Source of the DNA: Muribaculaceae bacterium
Lineage (GTDB): Bacteria; Bacteroidota; Bacteroidia; Bacteroidales; Muribaculaceae
Reading direction: 5' to 3'
Length of the DNA stretch: 64,000 nt
NCBI GenBank assembly: GCA_022510425.1
Contig: JAFLTO010000005.1
Coordinates: 62,001-126,000, forward strand
A program made the translations under genes and the position numbers. The notes under the pieces were generated by a model, which was given only the letters and a program-made list of their open reading frames with translations, had not been told where the DNA came from and did not search any database. This document shows positions 1 through 7,072 of this stretch, piece after piece; positions within the stretch are counted from its first letter, which is position 1, and the number at the start of each line of letters is the position of its first letter.

Positions 1-682
1 AGACATTAATTTTTCCTTTATCCACAGCATCCTTAAATTTCAAATTAGATTCCATTTTTAAGCGAGCGATACGCCAGTCTGTATCTGACGGATCTCCGAA
101 AATTAACATGGTAGGAGTGGACATAGGAAAATAATTCTTGGTCAAATTTTCTTTATCTTTAAACTCAAAGGTTGGTGCTACATTACCTTCACCACTCTCT
201 CTTATTGATTTAGCCTGGCTTATATATTTTGTTTTTCTTGCCTCATTAATTTTTTTATTTTTAATCAAAGCATCTAAAAACTTTAAATATAAACTGTCAC
301 TCCAAAAATCAGCCCTTGGGCCATATAGATTTTCCTCTGCTGCTTTTGTGAACTGAAGTTGTAATCCCGGATTTCCAGATAACTTGCCATTAAGTTTATC
401 CACAGATTGATCCACAACTTTTCCGGACGCATATCTTATAGCTGAAACATAAACTCCAAAAGCTTCGTTAAGTGCATACTGATCTACTGGATCTTTCCTT
501 TTAAAATCAAATTTATCCCAGAAATTCTTTACAACATAATTACATTTCTCCTCCAAAGACACTATCTCATCCGGAGCAACCGGATAATCAAACAAAGGTG
601 TGATTTCAATCACTGTCTGGGAATGCATTGAATTTGAGAAAAATGCCAGAACAAAAAGAAATATATATATTAATTTTTTCAT
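1..682 (-). CDS. DUF5106-type exported protein, C-terminus beyond window
   Basis: Translating the minus strand from the ATG at 680-682 gives an open frame of 227 codons that runs off the left edge. Residues 1-21 (MKKLIYIFLFVLAFFSNSMH...) look like a signal peptide. The following region, with a DYPVAPDE start and a helical stretch around FWDKFDFKRKDPVDQYALNEAF, resembles the DUF5106 domain that in Bacteroidota precedes a thioredoxin/TlpA-like fold; the last visible part (MSTPTMLIFGDPSDTDWRIARL) fits the start of such a fold. The start overlaps the stop of the upstream kinase gene in an ATGA, so translation is probably coupled. The redox CxxC, if present, lies outside the window. Function unknown; envelope location inferred. 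Confidence 0.7.
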   Translation of the reverse strand, partial: MKKLIYIFLFVLAFFSNSMHSQTVIEITPLFDYPVAPDEIVSLEEKCNYVVKNFWDKFDFKRKDPVDQYALNEAFGVYVSAIRYASGKVVDQSVDKLNGKLSGNPGLQLQFTKAAEENLYGPRADFWSDSLYLKFLDALIKNKKINEARKTKYISQAKSIRESGEGNVAPTFEFKDKENLTKNYFPMSTPTMLIFGDPSDTDWRIARLKMESNLKFKDAVDKGKINV

Positions 683-1536
683 TCAGAGATTTTATGTAGA
701 TAAAAAGATTCCAGAGCAGGCATGGGATCTTTTAATATTTTTTCAATTTTTATGCCAAATTTAGCTGCACTTTGAGATAAAATTTCTTGATAGTTATAAG
801 CTATTGAACCTACAATTCCTACATTGAAATTCTGAAAATTTTCATAAGGAAGGATATTTTTGATAAAATAATTTTCAAATTCTTTTATCACCAATATTCT
901 AATTTCTTCTTCTTCAATATTCTCCAAAAGAAATGGAGAAAATGAAGCAATGTAGCGAGCCGGTTTCGTTTCCCGATAAACTTTTTCTATAAGTTCAGAA
1001 ACATTTAATTTATATCGGTCTTGAAATTTATGTATTAAATTGCAGGAAAGTTGTTTTTTAAAAACAGAGTTCAATAAACTTTTTCCGAGAGCAACGCCAC
1101 TACCTTCATCTCCAAGAATGTAACCTAAAGAAGGAGTCTGTTGCTTAATTTCACCTTTAGAAATGAGGGCAGAAGCAGAACCGGTACCTAATATACAAGC
1201 AATACCATCAGAATCACCGAATAAAGCAATTGAGGCACCCATTAAATCACTCCTTACTGAAATTTTTTCCGCACCGAAAACTTTTGTTAAAGCGTATTCT
1301 ACAGGAAGTGACATAAATTGATTTGCACAACCGGCTCCGTAATAATATATTTCGGATAATACATTATTTTTAATTCTATCTTTTACTTCATATAATGTTG
1401 TGATTATCGATGAAATATCTTCATGTGCCGGATTAATACCAATTGTTTGTATCCGCGTATACTCCCGGGTCTCTCCATTAAGAAAAGACCAATTGGTTTT
1501 TGAAGAGCCGGCATCTGCCAAGAGTATATTTCTCAT
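679..1536 (-). CDS. BadF/BadG-type ATPase, N-acetylglucosamine-kinase-like
   Basis: The 285-residue protein opens with the phosphate-1 loop DAGSSKTNW (residues 8-16) of the ASKHA fold and has the second phosphate loop GTGSASALI (about 116-124) followed by GYILGDEGSG, the signature of the BadF/BadG/BcrA/BcrD family and of N-acetylglucosamine kinases. Length is normal for bacterial members. The likely role is ATP-dependent phosphorylation of an amino sugar, perhaps recycled from the cell wall, in the cytoplasm; the substrate cannot be read from sequence. It is first in a two-gene operon with the DUF5106 protein (4-base overlap) and has a good promoter 26 bases upstream of its ATG. Confidence 0.8.
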   Translation of the reverse strand: MRNILLADAGSSKTNWSFLNGETREYTRIQTIGINPAHEDISSIITTLYEVKDRIKNNVLSEIYYYGAGCANQFMSLPVEYALTKVFGAEKISVRSDLMGASIALFGDSDGIACILGTGSASALISKGEIKQQTPSLGYILGDEGSGVALGKSLLNSVFKKQLSCNLIHKFQDRYKLNVSELIEKVYRETKPARYIASFSPFLLENIEEEEIRILVIKEFENYFIKNILPYENFQNFNVGIVGSIAYNYQEILSQSAAKFGIKIEKILKDPMPALESFYLHKISE

Positions 1537-1561
1537 TAAGAATACATCTGGATACTAAGTA

Positions 1562-1593
1562 CAAATTTATATATATTCGGCTATATATGCAAA
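1562..1593 (-). promoter_or_regulatory. Bacteroidota-type promoter for the kinase operon
   Basis: Read on the minus strand, TTTG (1590-1593) is followed after exactly 20 bases by TAAATTTG (1562-1569), matching the -33/-7 consensus TTTG-N19-21-TAnnTTTG. Transcription would start near 1555, leaving a leader of roughly 20 bases before the ATG at 1536. Confidence 0.7.
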
Positions 1594-1631
1594 GATAAGT
1601 TATGTATCTGATTTGAAAACCTTGAGAAGTT

Positions 1632-2003
1632 TTAGTTAGTAATTGTAAGTCCAATCCAAACGGCAATCAAACCTGCTATAACACTCGCTGCTATATATAG
1701 AAGGGATACCATCAATTCTCCATTTATACCAAGATTATAAGCTTCTGAAGAAAAAGTAGAAAATGTAGTAAAACCTCCACAGAATCCGACCATTAAAAGA
1801 GCATTGAGTTTTGGGGACAAGATGCCATTTTTATTTAAAATTCCGGCGATTAAACCAAAAATAAAACAACCTAAAACGTTAATTGTAAAAGTGGCGAAAG
1901 GGAAGGGATATTTACAAATACCCAGAAAAAAACGATTAATCAAGAATCTGCAGCAAGTACCCACAAATCCTCCTGCCCCCGCCAGTAACATCAACTTCCA
2001 CAT
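1632..2003 (-). CDS. crcB: CrcB/Fluc fluoride channel
   Basis: The 123-residue protein has four hydrophobic segments and the family motifs GAGGFVGTCCRF near the N-terminus, the TFTINVLGCFIFG segment with the pore Asn, and GFCGGFTTFSTFSSE, which carries the phenylalanines and the central Na+-site region of Fluc channels. These export fluoride passively as antiparallel dimers in the inner membrane; a single gene implies a homodimer. I place the start at the ATG at 2003 (MWKLML), because the in-frame codon further upstream is only a TTG. No fluoride riboswitch is recognisable in the short upstream gap. Confidence in the family is high. Confidence 0.9.
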   Translation of the reverse strand: MWKLMLLAGAGGFVGTCCRFLINRFFLGICKYPFPFATFTINVLGCFIFGLIAGILNKNGILSPKLNALLMVGFCGGFTTFSTFSSEAYNLGINGELMVSLLYIAASVIAGLIAVWIGLTITN

Positions 2004-2073
2004 AATATACAAATGATAAAAAAGATCTCAATTATCTGAAAAATTGGATAGTATCATCAAGGATTCAAAATTA

Positions 2074-2103
2074 CAAAAAAAGCCGGACCTTTACGGACCG
2101 GCT
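2074..2103 (-). terminator. Rho-independent terminator after the sigma factor gene
   Basis: On the minus strand a GC-rich hairpin (arms AGCCGGTCC and GGTCCGGCT with one mismatch, plus-strand positions 2081-2103) is followed by seven T. It lies 38 bases past the stop of the sigma factor gene. Confidence 0.8.
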
Positions 2104-2140
2104 GCTTCAATAATTACAAATTTAAATACTAATTAATCTA

Positions 2141-2647
2141 TTATCTGAAATCTTGAAGCTGATCACGAAGTCTTTTACGAGCGAAGAAGATGCGACTTTT
2201 AACAGTGCCAAGAGGAAGACCCATCTTCTCAGCTATTTCATTATATTTATAACCTGCTACATACATATTGAAAGGAATACGATAATCGTCGGAAAAACCT
2301 TCCAGTGCATGAGTTATTTCTTTAACTGCATAAGAACCTTCAGGAGAAGTTAAACCGGAATCTTGAGAAATATTAAGATGGTAAAGGTCTTCTGTTTGGT
2401 CTATTACAGTGGCTTTTCTAACTGTTTGACGATAATTGTTAATAAAGATATTACGCATTATCGTAAAGATCCAGCCTTTAAAGTTTACATTATCAACATA
2501 TTTTTCTTCATTATCAAGCGCTTTAAGAGTAGTATCTTGTAGTAAGTCTCGTGCTTGATCTTTATCTGTAGTTAATTGATATGCAAAACTTAATAAATTA
2601 GACTGTAGTCCTAAAACTCTCTGCTTAAATGTTTCGTTAGATTTCAT
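2141..2647 (-). CDS. ECF-type RNA polymerase sigma factor
   Basis: The 168-residue protein has region 2 (residues about 15-80: LLSFAYQLTTDKDQARDLLQ, then FKGWIFTIMRNIFINNYRQ) and region 4 (about 105-160: IPFNMYVAGYKYNEIAEKMG, LPLGTVKSRIFFARKRLRDQL) and no region 1 or 3, as in group 4 sigma factors. The start MKSNETF at 2647 agrees with the usual N-terminus; an upstream in-frame ATG at 2686 would add 13 unconserved residues. No anti-sigma factor gene is adjacent, and the upstream neighbour is a separate operon, so its signal is unknown. It has its own terminator. It probably directs core polymerase to a small stress or envelope regulon (inference). Confidence 0.88.
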   Translation of the reverse strand: MKSNETFKQRVLGLQSNLLSFAYQLTTDKDQARDLLQDTTLKALDNEEKYVDNVNFKGWIFTIMRNIFINNYRQTVRKATVIDQTEDLYHLNISQDSGLTSPEGSYAVKEITHALEGFSDDYRIPFNMYVAGYKYNEIAEKMGLPLGTVKSRIFFARKRLRDQLQDFR

Positions 2648-2788
2648 AGTTGTGTTGAATTTAATTGTTTTTAAACATATAACCACTCCAAGCTCCGAAT
2701 TGTTTCAAAAAAGTGATTTTTTAAATGTTAAAAAATGTAAATTCAAGATAACTATTTGCTACACAATAAAATATATGTGATAAAAACT

Positions 2789-3718
2789 TTAAACTGAGGG
2801 TTTCAGCATTTCCATTTTAGTTTGATGCCTCATCAATTGCCATGAATTTATAAGGTTCTGCCACGCAACATATGCTGCCGGTGCTATGGAAGCCATAGGA
2901 TTTAAATATGCAAGAGCAAGCCAAACAGCCAATACTGTATTCTTTTGGCCTAAAGATTGACCTCCGGAAACTGTTTCTCCATACCTATGACCAATTTTTC
3001 GACCTATCTTAAATTGTAACAAACACACCACTAATGCACCTAATGCCAACATAATCATGGTGACAGTTTTTTCAGGAGTCCAATTTTGAATGGCAAAACT
3101 AGTGCAACTACCCACAACAATCAATAGAGAAACAACCCAAAGATAGAAAGACAATTGTTGCATACCCATTACTTTCTCATGGATTTTAGGGGTAAACCTC
3201 CTCATCAACATTGCCAAGGCAAGAGGTGCCAAAATCAAAGGAAAAACCTGTTTTAGAATCAAAAGGAAAGATTCGCCAAATGTGATTTCAGGATGATCGC
3301 CAATAGCAGCTAAAACAATAGGACCAATTATCGCTACTGTTGCATTACACAAGAGTGAATAAGTTGCCACTTTTGATATACTTCCTCCCAGCATGGACGT
3401 AATAACCGGGGCTGCGGTAGCTGTTGGTATGAATACACATATAAAAACTCCTTCAGCAAGAGTACGGTTCCAGAAAAATGTGAGCGCATAAACTAAACCC
3501 GCAAGTCCCATTTGAACAATCAAAAGACTTAATTCAAATTTAGAAGGTTTGAAATCATGAGGAGTGAGTTTACAATAAGTGATGAAAAGCATCAGAAAAA
3601 TGAGATATGGAGAAAGAAACGTTATATATCCCATCCAAGGATAAAATATAGCCCCAAACACCATTGCTAGGGGCATCATAATAGATTTTATATTAGACCG
3701 TCGAATAGTAAGTTTCAT
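2789..3718 (-). CDS. BASS (bile acid:Na+ symporter)-family transporter
   Basis: The 309-residue protein has about nine to ten hydrophobic helices and resembles the bile acid:sodium symporter / arsenite permease-like superfamily: the CVFIPTATAAPVITSMLGGS segment and the SGGQSLGQKNTVLAVWLA segment match the two discontinuous substrate and Na+ crossover regions. The substrate is unknown; bacterial members carry organic anions such as bile salts, pantoate or sulfated compounds. The start codon shares one base with the stop of the preceding nucleosidase gene (TAATG), which indicates translational coupling and makes a purine- or methionine-salvage-related substrate conceivable, though this is only inference. 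Confidence 0.8.
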   Translation of the reverse strand: MKLTIRRSNIKSIMMPLAMVFGAIFYPWMGYITFLSPYLIFLMLFITYCKLTPHDFKPSKFELSLLIVQMGLAGLVYALTFFWNRTLAEGVFICVFIPTATAAPVITSMLGGSISKVATYSLLCNATVAIIGPIVLAAIGDHPEITFGESFLLILKQVFPLILAPLALAMLMRRFTPKIHEKVMGMQQLSFYLWVVSLLIVVGSCTSFAIQNWTPEKTVTMIMLALGALVVCLLQFKIGRKIGHRYGETVSGGQSLGQKNTVLAVWLALAYLNPMASIAPAAYVAWQNLINSWQLMRHQTKMEMLKPSV

Positions 3719-4383
3719 TACAGCTTTTCTAATATTTTTGAAAGGACCATAAATGTTTTTTGAGGAACAGTCTCCCAGAAATCTTTATATTGATTAATAT
3801 TTTCTCCTATACCGGGGGTATCACTCACTACTCTGATTATAGCAAAAGGAATGCCACAAACAATACAAGTCTGAGCTACTGCAGCCGATTCCATATCCAC
3901 AGCTTTTACTTCAGGAAATTTAGTCTTAATAAAGTTAATCTCCTCAGGAGATGAAATAAATTTATCTCCACTACAAATCAATCCTTGTTCCATTTCAGAA
4001 CCGGCTGTTATATCAAGAATTTTGGAATAAGGTTCCATAAACAAAGGCATTCCGTCGGCTTGTCCATACTCAGTTCCAGGGCCGCACCACACATCATGAT
4101 AAGCCACTTTATTGGCTACCAGGATAGTGCCAATCGGAACCCCTGCCCCTCCTGCAACACCGGAATTAATCAACAAATCAGGTTGGATCAATTGAAGAAA
4201 TCTCAATGTGTTCAGTGCAGAATTCACTTTTCCTATTCCACACCTGGATATATCCACAGAATGTTGACCGATAGTTCCCCTCCATGTTTTGGAGCCCGCT
4301 ATTATTCTCATTTCCGGGTTTTCCAAAAGATTTATAAGGAGATCCGTCTCCTTATCCATTGCTGCCAGTATCAGAATTTTCAT
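3718..4383 (-). CDS. mtnN: 5'-methylthioadenosine/S-adenosylhomocysteine nucleosidase (MTAN-like)
   Basis: The 221-residue protein is a phosphorylase-superfamily nucleosidase: MKILILAAMDKETDLL at the N-terminus (with the Glu used in catalysis), the SGVAGG phosphate/ribose loop (residues about 74-79), and KAVDMESAAVAQTC (about 163-176), the MES motif that binds ribose, followed by RVVSDTPG with the catalytic Asp. MTAN hydrolyses MTA and SAH to adenine and the thioribose or ribose product, relieving product inhibition of methyl transfer. A futalosine hydrolase relative cannot be excluded by eye. It lies 10 bases after dus and is coupled to the BASS transporter. Confidence 0.8.
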   Translation of the reverse strand: MKILILAAMDKETDLLINLLENPEMRIIAGSKTWRGTIGQHSVDISRCGIGKVNSALNTLRFLQLIQPDLLINSGVAGGAGVPIGTILVANKVAYHDVWCGPGTEYGQADGMPLFMEPYSKILDITAGSEMEQGLICSGDKFISSPEEINFIKTKFPEVKAVDMESAAVAQTCIVCGIPFAIIRVVSDTPGIGENINQYKDFWETVPQKTFMVLSKILEKL

Positions 4384-4393
4384 AATCTATAAT

Positions 4394-5314
4394 TTATATC
4401 ATAGCCACGGCTGTTTGATATTTAGAAAGGTTGGAAGCCTTCTTAATGGCTTTCCATGCTTTTCTGCCGATTTCCTCTTCAGCATATTCCCAAAATGGTT
4501 GAATTTTAGAGATAACTTGTGCATTGCCGCAGAGCACCATAGAATAATGTGCGAATAAAAGTCTATGAAACTCCAACATCTTAGTTTTCCTAACTTCTTC
4601 ATCCCATTCGCTTTCTTCTTTATATTCATCAATTAAAGAAGGGCGTCCCAATAGACCTCTTCCCAACATTATCCCCGAAATGTCGGGAAATTTTTCTACA
4701 ACCGAATTAATATCTTCAATTGATTTTATATCTCCGTTATATATCACAGGATTTTTGCTTGCTTTTAAAAAATTGCCGAACTGATTTAAATCTACATCTC
4801 CACTATATTGTTGTTTAGCAATTCTTGGATGTAGAGCAATATGTTTCAGGTTTATTTGATTTAAATAGGGTATCAAAATCTTCCATTCCTCTGAATCTTG
4901 CATTCCTAATCTCATTTTAATTGAAAATGAGATTTCAGGGTTTGCGGTGACACACTTAACCACTTCTTTGGCTAATTCGTCATTCTTAATTGTAGCTGCA
5001 CCTCTTCCATGTCCGGTTTGCAAAGGAAAAGGACAACCCATATTCAGATCGATTTCTTTAATTCCCAATTCCTTAAGTTTATTTACTAAAGAATTTAATT
5101 CATTAGCATCCCGAAATATAATCTGTGGCACGAGATGAGTCCCATTATTTAATTCTGAAGTAATATCCTTTATATCTCTTGGTCTGATGCCGTCTTTTTC
5201 CCATCTAATAAAAGGTGTATAATAAATGAGGTCGCCTCCGTAAATCTTAGAATGGAAGTGCCTATACGCAGCATCAGTATGACCTTGCACAGGTGCAAAA
5301 TGATAAGACAACAT
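4394..5314 (-). CDS. dus: tRNA-dihydrouridine synthase
   Basis: The protein (306 residues from the ATG at 5314) is an FMN TIM-barrel with family motifs: APVQGHTDAAYR at the N-terminus, DLNMGCPFP carrying the catalytic Cys, the basic SIKMRLG strand, LHPRIAKQQYSG with the conserved His, and IMLGRGLLGRP for phosphate binding. It reduces specific uridines in the tRNA D-loop using NADPH. I chose MLSYHFAPVQG because the longer frame would start at a GTG inside the upstream DUF486 gene. The subfamily is not the classic DusA/B/C by eye. It is second in a four-gene operon (DUF486, dus, mtnN, transporter). Confidence 0.88.
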   Translation of the reverse strand: MLSYHFAPVQGHTDAAYRHFHSKIYGGDLIYYTPFIRWEKDGIRPRDIKDITSELNNGTHLVPQIIFRDANELNSLVNKLKELGIKEIDLNMGCPFPLQTGHGRGAATIKNDELAKEVVKCVTANPEISFSIKMRLGMQDSEEWKILIPYLNQINLKHIALHPRIAKQQYSGDVDLNQFGNFLKASKNPVIYNGDIKSIEDINSVVEKFPDISGIMLGRGLLGRPSLIDEYKEESEWDEEVRKTKMLEFHRLLFAHYSMVLCGNAQVISKIQPFWEYAEEEIGRKAWKAIKKASNLSKYQTAVAMI

Positions 5315-5318
5315 AAAA

Positions 5319-5696
5319 TCAATCTTTAGGAAGGAAGGTGAAACATACAGCACCTATTAAACAAAGGAATGCAGCAATGTGATTCCAATGAAGTTTTTCA
5401 CCTTGAAAAAGGAACATAGCTACAATTGTAAATACTGTTAGAGTTATAACTTCCTGAATTATTTTTAATTGGAAAAGAGAAAAAGGACCACCGTTTTCTT
5501 GGAATCCCATTCTGTTAGCTGGCACCTGGAAACTATATTCAAAAAGAGCTATACCCCAAGAAACCAAAATCACCACAAACAAAGGCCAGTTTTTTGATAT
5601 TCCCGTACTTTGAAGTTTTAAATGACCGTACCATGCGAAAGTCATGAAGACATTCGAAACTATCAATAACAGAATGGTCACAATATATCCTTTCAT
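5319..5696 (-). CDS. DUF486/DMT-family small membrane protein
   Basis: The 125-residue protein has four hydrophobic segments and the conserved run WPLFVVILVSWGIALFEY plus QVPANRMG and FSLFQLKIIQEVITL, which are typical of DUF486, a half-size relative of the drug/metabolite transporter superfamily. Such four-helix proteins are expected to dimerise in the inner membrane. Substrate and function are unknown. It is the first gene of the operon with dus, mtnN and the BASS transporter; only four bases separate it from dus. Confidence 0.85.
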   Translation of the reverse strand: MKGYIVTILLLIVSNVFMTFAWYGHLKLQSTGISKNWPLFVVILVSWGIALFEYSFQVPANRMGFQENGGPFSLFQLKIIQEVITLTVFTIVAMFLFQGEKLHWNHIAAFLCLIGAVCFTFLPKD

Positions 5697-5732
5697 TTTA
5701 ATAACGAAAGATTAGAGTTTATAAAATTTTCG

Positions 5733-5740
5733 CAAAATTA
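5733..5740 (-). promoter_or_regulatory. Possible -7 element for the DUF486 operon
   Basis: TAATTTTG on the minus strand fits TAnnTTTG and lies 37 bases before the ATG; no convincing TTTG sits at the -33 spacing. Confidence 0.35.
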
Positions 5741-5789
5741 ATAAAAATCCTATTATGTTTTAAGGCCGAAGAAGAAATTAGAGAACATT

Positions 5790-5820
5790 GAAAAGGGGAG
5801 GGCTTTATGAGCTCTCCCCT
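5790..5820 (-). terminator. Terminator of the gyrA-TPR operon
   Basis: Minus-strand hairpin with ten-base arms (AGGGGAGAGC and GCCCTCCCCT, one mismatch) and a seven-base loop, then TTT. It is 21 bases past the stop of the TPR gene. Confidence 0.7.
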
Positions 5821-5841
5821 ATACATATGGAAAAAATTATA

Positions 5842-7047
5842 TTAATTAAAGAATGTTGTCACAGCATAGTCAATGCTGTCGAGAATATTTTGGATATAAG
5901 AATCTCCCGGTTGCATTTCATTAGCTTGTTGAGCGTATTTCTGAGCTTGGAGGAAATAATTGTTTTTGATATTTTCACGTGCTGCAGCATCAGCTGAAGT
6001 TCCTTCAAGAGCATTCAACTTAGCGGTGCCCACACGATAAAGTTTGTTACTTGCATTTTTAAGAGTTTCGAAATCAGCAGTAGGAAGATCGGCAGCTTTG
6101 CGATAATCAGCTTCAGAAAGGTCATCATTTTCAAGACGATCGTAGACATAACCTCTCAGACCATAAAGATTAGGTGAATCAGGATTTTGAGCAATGAGGT
6201 CATTGAGTTTAGCGATTGCAGCATCGCTCTGGTTTTCATTCACCAATGAATTGATGAGATTATTTATAAAGATAGACTGCTCAATACCAAATTGGTCAAT
6301 ACCTGCCTGAGCGGCTTCAAGAATATGATTTTGAGCCTCTTCAGCTCTGTTTTCATCTTGCTGAGCTATAGTCTGCCAGCATGCTATCTCATATATAGTG
6401 GCTTCTGGCTGAGCATAGCCGGCAAGACGAGCTTTCTTGAAAGCTTCAGCACTTGCTTCAGTTGCACCACCTTGAGAAGCAGCCAAACCAGCGTTGAAAT
6501 ATGAAGTGGCAATTTGTTCTTGATTTACTATAGAAGGATCGTTTGTAATCAAAAGTGTCGGAATATCACTATAAATCAAGAAACCTTGATAAGCCTGAGG
6601 GTAATATTCTTTATTATTGTAATAGTCAGCACCAATAGTGAAGAAATCACCGAGGTGACCCTTTAACTTATTATAAATATCCTTACTATATTTGGGTTTA
6701 ATCTGTCCTTTTTCATTTGGGAGAGAATCCAAGGGGAGTGCCTGGAGGAAATAATTGTAAGCATTATAAAGAGCCTCGCCCAAAGCATCCACAGAAGCAG
6801 AAGGATCATCAGGATTGATCATTTTGGTTTTGTAACCATTATCATAAGCATTAAGCTCTATTTCTCCGGCTACATAATATGTCTCTGCCTGTTGATTGTA
6901 TTGAGGATCATTGATAGCCTGTTTAATAAGACTACGGGCTTCAGATAAGTCTTTAGACTTCTTAGCCAAAGTAACCGGAGTATTAGGGGCAGCGAATAAA
7001 GGTGCAGACACTCCGATAGCGAGCAAAAGAGATACTAATTTTTTCAT
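5842..7047 (-). CDS. Exported tetratricopeptide-repeat protein
   Basis: The 401-residue protein starts with a clear signal peptide (MKKLVSLLLAIGVSAPLFAA, residues 1-20) and then has helical repeats of TPR character, for example EQIATSYFNAGLAASQGGAT, IAKLNDLIAQNPDSPNLYGL and AQKYAQQANEMQPGDSYIQN near the C-terminus. I start it at the ATG at 7047; a longer frame would reach back into gyrA with no signal peptide. It follows gyrA by 25 bases on the same strand and shares its promoter and terminator. It probably acts as a periplasmic protein-protein scaffold. The pairing with gyrA is familiar in Bacteroidales, but its function is unknown. Confidence 0.8.
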   Translation of the reverse strand: MKKLVSLLLAIGVSAPLFAAPNTPVTLAKKSKDLSEARSLIKQAINDPQYNQQAETYYVAGEIELNAYDNGYKTKMINPDDPSASVDALGEALYNAYNYFLQALPLDSLPNEKGQIKPKYSKDIYNKLKGHLGDFFTIGADYYNNKEYYPQAYQGFLIYSDIPTLLITNDPSIVNQEQIATSYFNAGLAASQGGATEASAEAFKKARLAGYAQPEATIYEIACWQTIAQQDENRAEEAQNHILEAAQAGIDQFGIEQSIFINNLINSLVNENQSDAAIAKLNDLIAQNPDSPNLYGLRGYVYDRLENDDLSEADYRKAADLPTADFETLKNASNKLYRVGTAKLNALEGTSADAAARENIKNNYFLQAQKYAQQANEMQPGDSYIQNILDSIDYAVTTFFN

Positions 7048-7072
7048 GATAAGTATGTTGTTATTGATGTTG

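Noticed and set aside
18..27. TTATCCACA-like DnaA box
   Set aside because: Found inside the DUF5106 coding frame, as is the similar one near 397; no cluster, and no oriC genes nearby.
2004..2073. Fluoride riboswitch upstream of crcB
   Set aside because: The short gap shows none of the conserved riboswitch segments.
3985..4392. 135-codon plus-strand frame opposite the nucleosidase gene
   Set aside because: Shadow of the mtnN gene; no recognisable motif or promoter.
5315..5353. Longer dus start with 13 extra residues
   Set aside because: It begins with GTG inside the DUF486 gene, and the family N-terminus fits the ATG at 5314.
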